A stretch of 36,104 nucleotides of DNA, from the NCBI GenBank assembly GCA_023383815.1, contig JAHDYG010000029.1:1-36104 (forward strand), read 5' to 3'. Shown here piece by piece: positions 30,701 through 36,104 of the stretch. The notes under the pieces are model-generated. The model saw only the letters and a list, made by a program, of their open reading frames with translations, did not search any database and was not told the DNA's origin. A program made the position numbers and the translations under genes. How positions within the stretch are numbered: the stretch's first letter is position 1; every line of letters starts with the position of its first letter. The stretch is from Rhodocyclaceae bacterium. GTDB taxonomy: Bacteria; Pseudomonadota; Gammaproteobacteria; Burkholderiales; Rhodocyclaceae.

Positions 30701-32437
30701 GACAAGCAGCTCTGGATTGACGACGCACCGGTGCACGAGGGGGATCGATTCTCGCGCATGAGTCTCGATGAACTGCGGACCGTGTTCGACGCCGAAATGG
30801 TGTCGCGCGTATTCGATGCGCTGTCGGATGACATGCAGCGCGTCGTCGGCGAGATCTCCGACGCAGGCCGCGCGATGGGCGATGCGCTGCAAAGCGTGAT
30901 TCAGATCGATCCGCTGAATGACTGGCTCACGCGCCTCAACCTGGGCGTGATCGATCTGTCGCTCGCCGGTGCAGACGCGACCGATCATCTGCTGCAGCTC
31001 ACCGGCGGCATCGAGAACCTTGTGGGGGCTCAGCGCGCGTACTACAGCGAGTTCTTCAGCGAGTCGGAACGCTTTGCGCACCTGTCTGCCGATCTTGCCG
31101 CGGCGCTCGACGAACTCGGCTACGGCATGGTGCATACCCGCAGCGAGTTCCGCGCAATCGTCGAGGGGCTCGACCTGATGAGCGAGGACGGACGCGAAAC
31201 GTACGCCCGACTGCTCGCACTGGCTCCGGAGATGGACCGCTATCTTGACCAGCTCGAAGAGCAGTCCGATATGACCCGGGCCGCGGCCGAAGCCAGTCGC
31301 AGCTATCGATCGGCAATGAGTGCGCAGATCCGCACGGTGCAGGATGGGGTGTCGCGCCTGCAGCGGCTATCGAGCCTGCTCCGCGGCACGCTCGACAGAA
31401 TGAGTCTCGGAACACTCGAAGAAGAGACGATGCGCCGCGACTCGGCCCGCGCGCAGATCGAAGCCGCACTGGCGATCGCACGCGCGAGCGGCGGCCGCAC
31501 CCTGCCCGAGCCCGAAACGATCGCCCCGGCGCTGTCGCGCCTGGCCGAGCCGAGCGCACATCTGTATGCGTCGTTCACCGACTACGCGCGTGACTTCCAC
31601 TCGACCGCGGGAACGATTGCGGGGCTGCTCGAGATTACAGACGAGCAGTTGTCGGTGGAGGAGCGCACGCTGCGCTGGCTGCAGACACGTTCGGAGGTCG
31701 AGGACGGTCAGCATGCTGAAGATGTGATGGCTCTGGGCCAGATCGACGCGCGCGGGGTGGAAACGGTTACGCGTCTCGATGAGATCAACGAAACGTTGCG
31801 TGCAGCATTCTCTGACGAAATCAGCGCGAAGGAACGGCGTCGACAGGATGATCCGGTCAATCGATTCGGCAATGGTCATGGCGACTTGCTGACGATCGAT
31901 GCGCTGTCGTCTGACTGGGCAGAGATGATGGGTCTGACGCGCGAGCAAGCTGCGGGGATCATCGCGCAACGTGCCGGCCTGGGGCGCGATACTCCATCCC
32001 CGGTATGGGCTGCTCTGCCACTGCAAGAAGGTGGGGCATTCAGTGAGCGCGCCTATCTGGCACAAAACGCCGATGTTGCGGCGGCCGTTGCTGCAGGGCA
32101 GTTCTCGTCCGCATACGAGCATTGGATGCTGCATGGTCAGTACGAAGACCGAATTCCAGGGTTTGCGTCAGGGGGCGATCACTTTGGCGGTTTGCGGATC
32201 GTCGGTGAGCGTGGCTGGGAGATTGAGGCGACTGGACCGGCGCGTTACTGGTCGCACGCCGATTCGATGCGGATGCTCGCGGGGGGCGAGCGCAGAGATC
32301 TCGCAGCTGAAGAGATTCGCCAGCTTCGTGCCGAGTTCCGTGCCGTCCTGGACGCGATCGCAGGTCATACCCATCGCGCTGCGAAGATGCTCGAGCAGTT
32401 CGAGTACAACGGGCTGGATGTGAGGGTCGAGGCATGA
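27785..32437 (+). CDS. Tape measure protein
   Basis: A 1550-aa protein, the largest in the window. The first 250 residues form the tape-measure core (RIRGDSAEFVTAVAGADRSL, QMGLDLDQSVDALDTFSGLL, GAQAQGALSKSLQTGKVDAE, MPSLVTLLAQSTGMAEAEIR). Long Ala-rich helices follow, then a hydrophobic Gly/Ala part at about 740-900 and helices again. Near residue 1423 lies YLAQNADVAAAVAAGQFSS, a repeat-like module also found in secreted proteins, then PGFASGGDHFGGLRIVGERG, a usual tape-measure end. At about 0.15 nm per residue, a tail over 200 nm is expected if all of it sets length. It acts in tail length control and DNA ejection. GAGGAG precedes ATG 27785. Confidence 0.9.
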   Translation: MSGARDLVIRIRGDSAEFVTAVAGADRSLAGFDQNIEKVERSASSATSTLARLGAGISAVAATREIVRTADEWGQYASRMRMATDSAEEYSRAQSRMLASANETYRSITETRESFIQMSPVLRQMGLDLDQSVDALDTFSGLLVVNAANAERGAQAQGALSKSLQTGKVDAEAWQSLLRAMPSLVTLLAQSTGMAEAEIRRLGISGKLSIDALVRTLVEGNETVQAQVAGMPTTVADALQKLRNGFSEYVGGSNEALGLTAKLAAGIGTVGENFELIAELSLVAAAALGGKYAAALVLTTASRVKDTLAVRAATIAEIAYQRQLAATAGAQAAAALTATERTAALGRQTVALQAASLGTASLARGAGLARGALALLGGPIGATAALIAGGIAIWPQWGGSAVEALTKAREAGRSLLDVLGDKYFRPEKLSELQVMARQIEQLHSELQKPATGMHASPVYRQALERQLAQALAIYERLAAAAQTAGAAIEEAGTRGASAAAAMSTSETDYLEALQRRIGALVDGNDALAQAERWIRANTDATEMGSDAIRKAAAELNRLQRQQEASREQADALRRQAEAMNQWVMAQVSAAQQLGDSSAQVTQNLREQLETVGLSTTQLAAYRAEKLRTAAATNEHAAAELEAAAAILKAKGILPNVVSAYRALAQARRDAAREQLAQASITIETAAAQASVDAAREAEAEWLRTAQSIEQSLTDALMRGFEDGAGFAQNFRDVLVNMFRTLVLRPLIQPIMMQAAGGIAGMLPGNAPAGQGQFGVGDLMNNLGGASGIGNTLGTAYANASGTGLDGLINATGGWGTAPQTWGAGVGASVMPMLSAYGLAQQYGPVGGMLGSVGSTALAGGVGGLASGAGFGAGAMGALSAVPVWGWIAAAALAILGGSEPNVPTNYWQQTTRDLGTGQVLSQTNNPDSRRHSPENLAASDALSQYAVQLNALLHALSGQRAADTVKFGIGSRDKQLWIDDAPVHEGDRFSRMSLDELRTVFDAEMVSRVFDALSDDMQRVVGEISDAGRAMGDALQSVIQIDPLNDWLTRLNLGVIDLSLAGADATDHLLQLTGGIENLVGAQRAYYSEFFSESERFAHLSADLAAALDELGYGMVHTRSEFRAIVEGLDLMSEDGRETYARLLALAPEMDRYLDQLEEQSDMTRAAAEASRSYRSAMSAQIRTVQDGVSRLQRLSSLLRGTLDRMSLGTLEEETMRRDSARAQIEAALAIARASGGRTLPEPETIAPALSRLAEPSAHLYASFTDYARDFHSTAGTIAGLLEITDEQLSVEERTLRWLQTRSEVEDGQHAEDVMALGQIDARGVETVTRLDEINETLRAAFSDEISAKERRRQDDPVNRFGNGHGDLLTIDALSSDWAEMMGLTREQAAGIIAQRAGLGRDTPSPVWAALPLQEGGAFSERAYLAQNADVAAAVAAGQFSSAYEHWMLHGQYEDRIPGFASGGDHFGGLRIVGERGWEIEATGPARYWSHADSMRMLAGGERRDLAAEEIRQLRAEFRAVLDAIAGHTHRAAKMLEQFEYNGLDVRVEA

Positions 32438-33330
32438 TCATCATTCGTCCTGCCACCCTGGACGATGCCGCGTTCGTTGCGAGCAGCGTTCCGGAAGACG
32501 ATCACCCGGAGTACGAACCGGTGGCAACGTATGCCAAGGGCGACCACTGCATCGTTGCTGCAGCGCATCTCGTGTTCGAGTCGCTGGAAGATGGCAATGT
32601 CGGCAACGAGCCGGCGACCAATCCGACCAAGTGGCTGAAAATCGGCCATACAAACCGCTGGAAGATGTTGCGCGATCCGATCGCCGAGCAGACCAGCACG
32701 GCCGACGAGATCGAAATCAAGCTGCTTCCTGGACTGATCGACGCGCTGGCGCTTTTCAATCTGGACGCAACCTCGGTCGAGATTTCGCTCGACGATCCGA
32801 TCGAGGGCGTCGTCTGGTCCAGGACCGTGGACCTGCAGGATGACTCCTCCGTCACGGACTGGTACTCGTACTTTTTTGAGCCGATCGTGCGCAAGCGGGA
32901 TTTCAATGTCTTCGACATGCCGCCCTACGCCGGCGCGGAACTGACGGTGAAGATCATCAATACCGGCGCTGTAGCGAAATGTGGCCTGCTGGTGGCTGGG
33001 CAACAGTATCGGATCGGCGGGACCGAGTACGGCGCGCAGTTCGGCCTGCTGGAGTTTTCGCGCGTGGATCGTGATGAGTTTGGTGCCGCCGTGATTGTGC
33101 CCCGGCGCAGCAGCAAGCGCGCAGCGTGCCAGATCTGGGTCGACAACGCACTGGTCGGCCACGTGTACAAGCTGCTCGCTGGGTACGGCAAGACGCCGCT
33201 CGTATGGTCTGCAGCGAATGGCATCTATGAGGATGTCGCGCTCGTCTACGGCTATTACCGGGATTTCACCGTCACGGTGCAGTACCCAAAGCACTCGGTG
33301 TGTCTACTTGAAATCGAGGGATTGACATGA
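32434..33330 (+). CDS. Tail-tip protein, 298 aa
   Basis: Starts MIIIRPATLDDAAFVASSVPE and has EYEPVATYAKGDHCIVAAAH (a carbohydrate-binding-module-like segment), KWLKIGHTNRWKMLRDPIAEQ, VVWSRTVDLQ and a last strand CLLEIEGLT. I recall proteins with the same start and ending just after the tape measure in other phages. A tail-tip or adsorption role is likely. ATG overlaps the tape measure stop. Confidence 0.65.
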   Translation: MIIIRPATLDDAAFVASSVPEDDHPEYEPVATYAKGDHCIVAAAHLVFESLEDGNVGNEPATNPTKWLKIGHTNRWKMLRDPIAEQTSTADEIEIKLLPGLIDALALFNLDATSVEISLDDPIEGVVWSRTVDLQDDSSVTDWYSYFFEPIVRKRDFNVFDMPPYAGAELTVKIINTGAVAKCGLLVAGQQYRIGGTEYGAQFGLLEFSRVDRDEFGAAVIVPRRSSKRAACQIWVDNALVGHVYKLLAGYGKTPLVWSAANGIYEDVALVYGYYRDFTVTVQYPKHSVCLLEIEGLT

Positions 33331-33986
33331 CAGCACCCGTTGTACCGACGCTATGGACTCCGCCATCCCGCGGGCAGCCTGGGGCAGTGTTCTCGTTGAA
33401 CGGCAACAACTTCTTGGGAGGGTTGCCCGCCTATGGCGCAGCGCTGAATGCGCTGGGCTCGTGGGCGGCGAGTACTGCAGCTGCGGTCGAGACAAACGCA
33501 ACGAACGCCGCTGGCGCAGCTGCTATTGCAATGGCAGCTGCGAACTTCAAAGGGGCCTGGCCAGGTCTTTCAGGATCACTCTCCATACCCGCTTCTGCGT
33601 CACATGACGGCGCGGTCTGGTTGTTGGTGGAGGACGTCGCAAACGTGACGGCTCATGAGCCAGGAGTCTCAACTAAGTGGCTGCGCATGTTCGCACTGGG
33701 CGTTGCTCGATTTGCAGTTGTTGAAGTTGCGGATGACTACGTCGGCAGCGCTCGGCAGTGGGTCGAGCAAACGGCGCCCGACAAGACCGTGTGGATGCCC
33801 GAGTCGCCCCAGCCAGGTACTGAATTTGGATTCGGCATTAAAGGGGCCGTGACAGGGGCGATCTTGCATTTCAATGGAGAGCCCTTTGAAGGGCACGACA
33901 TCGGGTTCATCGAGTGGGACGCACCTCCGGATACGGGCCGGCCGTTCCTGTACGTCAACAGCGAGACGGGATGGAGGGTGGTGTGA
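33327..33986 (+). CDS. Putative tail fibre/tip protein, 219 aa
   Basis: Starts with VVPTLWTPPSRGQPGAVFSL, then an Ala-rich helix (AASTAAAVETNATNAAGAAA) as often found in trimeric fibres, FKGAWPGLSGSLSIPASASH (a common fibre strand) and KTVWMPESPQPGTEF to the end. It may form part of a receptor-binding fibre. Overlaps the previous gene as ATGA; no catalytic motif seen. Confidence 0.65.
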   Translation: MTAPVVPTLWTPPSRGQPGAVFSLNGNNFLGGLPAYGAALNALGSWAASTAAAVETNATNAAGAAAIAMAAANFKGAWPGLSGSLSIPASASHDGAVWLLVEDVANVTAHEPGVSTKWLRMFALGVARFAVVEVADDYVGSARQWVEQTAPDKTVWMPESPQPGTEFGFGIKGAVTGAILHFNGEPFEGHDIGFIEWDAPPDTGRPFLYVNSETGWRVV

Positions 33987-34444
33987 TGGGGGAGAAGTAC
34001 AGCAAACTTTTTTCGGCGGGTGGGTTCGACGAGTCCGCACCGCCCATAGCGTATGTCAGTTTGTCAGTCGGTCCCATTTGGGGCGATGTATCAAACCCGG
34101 GGTTTTTGGCAATGAGCACCGCTCACGCCTTGCAGTTTTTGAATTTCAATCCTGCGGTCGGGGTGTATGGAGCACCGATAGAAATTTCCGGGAGCGGGTT
34201 TTTCAGAGGGTGTGTGCTGCTCAACTGGGGCGTGACGATCGATCTGTCGCTGCGCATCACGATCGATGGCCATGTAACCGAGTTCGTCAAGCCCGGCGCG
34301 TCAACCGGCTACGGATTGACCACCGGGCCGGTCTGGCCTTCGCTCGCGATCAGGTTCAATGAATCGCTGAAGATCGAAGGCAGGAGAAGTTCGGCATCCT
34401 CGAACATCACCCTCGCGACAACCTACTCGCTCGACAGGAGCTGA
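33986..34444 (+). CDS. Putative tail-tip protein, 152 aa
   Basis: Starts MGEKYSKLFSAGGFDESAPP; beta-rich throughout (LQFLNFNPAVGVYGAPIEIS, CVLLNWGVTIDLSLRITIDG, LAIRFNESLKIEGRRSS). No family recognised. Base composition is more AT-rich than its neighbours, as often in receptor-binding genes subject to exchange. GGAGGG precedes ATG 33986, which shares a base with the upstream stop. Confidence 0.6.
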   Translation: MGEKYSKLFSAGGFDESAPPIAYVSLSVGPIWGDVSNPGFLAMSTAHALQFLNFNPAVGVYGAPIEISGSGFFRGCVLLNWGVTIDLSLRITIDGHVTEFVKPGASTGYGLTTGPVWPSLAIRFNESLKIEGRRSSASSNITLATTYSLDRS

Positions 34445-34446
34445 TT

Positions 34447-34884
34447 ATGGCTATCGAACACATCGACGGCGACTACATCGTGCGCGAGCACGCGAACGGG
34501 GCTGTCGAGCGCATTTTGATTTCGCATGAGCCGCCGCCCCGCCCACGAATCGTCATCACGCAAATCGCCAGCAGCGACACCGAGGCGCTGATTGCGCCCG
34601 GCGACGTGACGATCGCGGCCGGAGAGTCGGTAGCTGTGCTCGCCGAGCTGCGCGCCCCGGATGAATCGCTGATCCCGCTCACAGCGGCATTTCGGATGCC
34701 GGTCCTCTCTCGCGACGGCCGCGAGCGGATCGTGCTCGCACGGTTTGTTGAGGGTGTCGCAGAGATTTCGACGACGTTTGCCGAGTCGGGCGTGTGGCAG
34801 ATCCGTGCCGCAGCGATCAACTCGGCACTCCCTGTCGAGCAGCACATGGACTTCGACGGGCTCGATATCTATGTAGTGCAGTAG
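34447..34884 (+). CDS. Putative tail protein with Ig-like beta domain, 145 aa
   Basis: Starts with a short hairpin HIDGDYIVREHANGAVERIL, then a beta-sandwich-like region ITQIASSDTEALIAPGDVTI, VAVLAELRAPDESLIPLTAA, FVEGVAEISTTFAESGVWQI. The last gene of the structural block. It could be a small tip or fibre-associated domain. No enzymatic motif is seen. Confidence 0.6.
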   Translation: MAIEHIDGDYIVREHANGAVERILISHEPPPRPRIVITQIASSDTEALIAPGDVTIAAGESVAVLAELRAPDESLIPLTAAFRMPVLSRDGRERIVLARFVEGVAEISTTFAESGVWQIRAAAINSALPVEQHMDFDGLDIYVVQ

Positions 34885-34905
34885 CTGTATCAGGGACGGG
34901 CGACC

Positions 34906-34931
34906 CGCACCGATGTTGTCGCATCGGTGCG
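34906..34931 (+). repeat. Inverted repeat, 10-bp stem after the tail genes
   Basis: CGCACCGATG, a 6-base spacer TTGTCG, and CATCGGTGCG pair perfectly. No T-run follows, so it is a weak terminator at best, or an RNA hairpin protecting the end of the tail mRNA or an operator of the com promoter. Confidence 0.75.
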
Positions 34932-34975
34932 AGCCCCGAACAAGCTGTCCAGGCAGCAAGCCGGCAAGGCCCGTC

Positions 34976-34989
34976 GCTCTCGCGAGAGC
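34976..34989. promoter_or_regulatory. Palindrome GCTCTCGCGAGAGC upstream of com
   Basis: A perfect 14-bp palindrome located 34 bases before the com start. A locally AT-richer stretch (CCAATTTGTAAAAG) follows, which may hold the -10. Candidate binding site of a regulator of the com-methyltransferase genes; nature unknown. Confidence 0.5.
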
Positions 34990-35023
34990 AGGTGGACCGT
35001 AGCCAATTTGTAAAAGGCTTGCA

Positions 35024-35224
35024 ATGGATGAAATCAGGTGCGGCAATTGCCGCAGGCTGCTGGCGCGCGGAGAGTGCGTCCGCATCGAGATCAAGTGCCC
35101 GAGATGTGGGGTGCTTGGTCAGTTCTTTTTCAATTCGAAGGCAGCGAGCCTCGGTCAGGAACGCCATGGAGCGTCCAGCCAGACGGAGGTTACGCGTGGC
35201 AACGATACAGAGCACAGCAGGTGA
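35024..35224 (+). CDS. com: Com-like zinc-finger translational activator
   Basis: A 66-aa protein. MDEIRCGNCRRLLARGE, then IKCPRCG, gives the two CxxC pairs of Mu Com, with similar spacing and size (Mu Com is about 62 aa). Com is a zinc-binding RNA protein that opens a hairpin covering the start of mom and permits its translation. Here the following gene is an adenine methyltransferase, not mom. AAAGG precedes ATG 35024. The C-terminal 29 bases overlap the next gene. Confidence 0.85.
   Translation: MDEIRCGNCRRLLARGECVRIEIKCPRCGVLGQFFFNSKAASLGQERHGASSQTEVTRGNDTEHSR
35178..35200 (+). promoter_or_regulatory. Possible start-masking hairpin of the methyltransferase mRNA
   Basis: GCCA and CG at 35178-35185 (with GA bulged) can pair with CGTGGC at 35195-35200. 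This puts the GTG start (35196-35198) in the stem and the GGAGG ribosome site partly in the loop. A stem of this kind controls Mu mom. Stability was not computed. Confidence 0.35.
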
Positions 35225-36008
35225 GTCGCCGCGGCGCAGTGTCCTGCGCTATTTCGGTGGAAAATGGGCGATCGCGCCGTGGGTGATTCAGCACCTTCCG
35301 CCACATCGAATCTACGTTGAGCCGTTCGGAGGTGCGGCTTCCGTGTTGCTGCGAAAACCTCGTAGCAGGGTGGAGGTATACAACGATCTGGATGAAGAAA
35401 TCGTCGGGGTGTTTCGTACGATTCAGTGTCCCGACACCTGCGCAATGCTGATCCGGCGTCTGAGGCGCACTCCCTACTCCAGGGATGAGTTCGAGCGCGC
35501 GTTCCTTGCAACACCCAACCCGGTGGAGCGAAGTGCGCGAGCGATCATCCGGGCCTTCATGGCCTTTCATCACGAGTCGCTCTTCAATCTGCGCCAGACA
35601 TCATTCGCCGATGCGCGGCACCGATCCGGGAACCGTAGCAAGGCACATGAGTGGGCAACCTACCCGAGAAGTCTCGCGGCAGTTTGTAGACGGCTCAGAG
35701 GGGTCGTGCTTGAGCGCCGGGACGCGTTCGAGGTCATCAGAGCACAGGACACGCCGGAGACGCTGTTCTTCGTCGATCCGCCATACCTACCCTCGACTCG
35801 CTCCAAATCTGGCTACAGGCACGAGCTGACCGAAGCGAATCACGCCGAGTTGCTCGACCGACTGCGTTCCGTACATGGGAGTGTCGTGCTTGCAGGGTAC
35901 CCGTCTGAGTTGTACGACACAGCCCTGAAGGGCTGGCAACGCGTCGAGCGACAACACTGTGCGGCCGGCAGCAATCGACCGCGTGTCGAGGTCCTGTGGA
36001 TCAAGTAA
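35196..36008 (+). CDS. DNA adenine-N6 methyltransferase, D12 class (Dam-like)
   Basis: A 270-aa protein. The AdoMet-binding motif is LRYFGGKW at 17-24 with IYVEPFGGAASVL after it; the catalytic motif FVDPPYL has DPPY at 194-197. EVYNDLDEEIVGVFRTIQ lies between them as in Dam and other D12 enzymes. It presumably methylates adenine in phage DNA; GATC is the usual target of relatives but is not shown. GTG 35196 has GGAGGT five bases upstream; ATG 35166 in the same frame has no ribosome site. Located at the right end as the Mu mom gene is. Confidence 0.88.
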   Translation: MATIQSTAGESPRRSVLRYFGGKWAIAPWVIQHLPPHRIYVEPFGGAASVLLRKPRSRVEVYNDLDEEIVGVFRTIQCPDTCAMLIRRLRRTPYSRDEFERAFLATPNPVERSARAIIRAFMAFHHESLFNLRQTSFADARHRSGNRSKAHEWATYPRSLAAVCRRLRGVVLERRDAFEVIRAQDTPETLFFVDPPYLPSTRSKSGYRHELTEANHAELLDRLRSVHGSVVLAGYPSELYDTALKGWQRVERQHCAAGSNRPRVEVLWIK

Positions 36009-36058
36009 TCTGTGATCCAGTGCAATTTGCTTGCATGAGATGGAACGCCTGCGGTCCC

Positions 36059-36102
36059 GATTTATCGCGGCCGGCGGCGTTCAATTATCGCGGCGCGCTT
36101 CA
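36059..36102 (-). repeat. Right phage end with two putative transposase sites
   Basis: Read inward on the minus strand from 36102: TGAAGCGCGCC, then CGCGATAATTG (36082-36092) and CGCGATAAATC (36059-36069). The distance to the terminus is identical to that of the left-end sites. The first bases, TGAAGCG, also resemble the right end of Mu as I recall it. The final GG (36103-36104) is probably outside the phage. The 50 bases before it (36009-36058) hold no gene. Confidence 0.85.
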
Positions 36103-36104
36103 GG

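Noticed and set aside
34976-34989. GCTCTCGCGAGAGC as an intrinsic terminator
   Set aside because: No T-run follows and the palindrome leaves no loop without losing pairs; an operator is more likely.
35166-36008. ATG 35166 as start of the methyltransferase
   Set aside because: No ribosome site precedes it, whereas GTG 35196 follows GGAGGT at good distance.
36009-36058. CAATTTG-CTTGCA near the right end resembles CAATTTG...CTTGCA before com
   Set aside because: Short, differently spaced and at the right end without a gene after it; probably chance.
1-36104. CRISPR array, tRNA, rRNA or insertion sequence
   Set aside because: No direct repeat array, no cloverleaf-like gene and no second transposase were seen on reading both strands.
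36103-36104. Target-site duplication
   Set aside because: Only two bases remain beyond the right end and none before the left end, so a duplication cannot be judged.

Overview
The window is an essentially complete Mu-like transposable prophage, or the genome of one, in a high-GC proteobacterium. Codon usage and protein relatives point to a beta-proteobacterium (Rhodocyclales or Burkholderiales type), but I cannot name the host. Position 1 is the left phage end (TGAA...). The right end is at 36102 (...TTCA), with two further bases (GG) that are probably flanking DNA. Both ends carry two copies of a GATAA-core site at identical distances from the terminus, as expected for transposase binding sites. 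Almost every base between them is phage-coding, and no intergenic stretch exceeds 300 bases.

Left arm, 117-9770, minus strand: one long leftward early operon, with most genes overlapping by ATGA, GTGA or TGATG. In transcription order it holds a CII/YmfL-like regulator, a 70-aa protein, a winged-helix protein, a DUF3102 protein with a perfect 28-bp palindrome in its coding sequence, the DD35E transposase (A), the AAA+ target-selection ATPase (B), three small proteins (one winged-helix), Gam, a DUF2786 protein, a Cys-rich protein, a DUF5131 (Gp37/Gp68) protein, a GemA/gp16-like protein and a Mor-family activator. This BcepMu-like arrangement is inverted relative to Mu.

Control and accessory region, 9771-14009: a small rightward gene, a BcepMu-gp16-family DNA-binding protein facing left, then rightward a zinc-ribbon protein, an XRE-like regulator, two extra relatives of the Mu gp26-type winged-helix protein, a secreted protein, small unknowns and a two-helix membrane protein resembling SLATT effectors. 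These are the best candidates for lysogeny-expressed (moron) or conflict functions.

Late region, 14010-36008, plus strand: lysis genes (T4-type lysozyme with a C-terminal membrane anchor, Rz, nested Rz1); DUF2730, gp26-like, DUF3486 small terminase, a 50-aa two-helix protein, large terminase, portal, and Mu F-like head protein; then a second late block with a protease-capsid fusion, connectors, tail tube, tail chaperone with a GGGAAAC -1 frameshift, a 1550-aa tape measure and four small tail-tip genes. There is no sheath or baseplate, so the virion should be a siphovirus. The right end carries a Com homologue overlapping a D12-class adenine methyltransferase, in the position where Mu has com-mom.

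Regulatory reading: a dyad GCAAA-N4-TTTGC occurs just twice, before the lysis genes and before the protease-capsid genes, each centred about 31 bp upstream of a GAT(C/G)AT hexamer. These are the equivalents of Mu Plys and PI, and the dyad is a candidate binding site for the Mor-family activator at the far left end.
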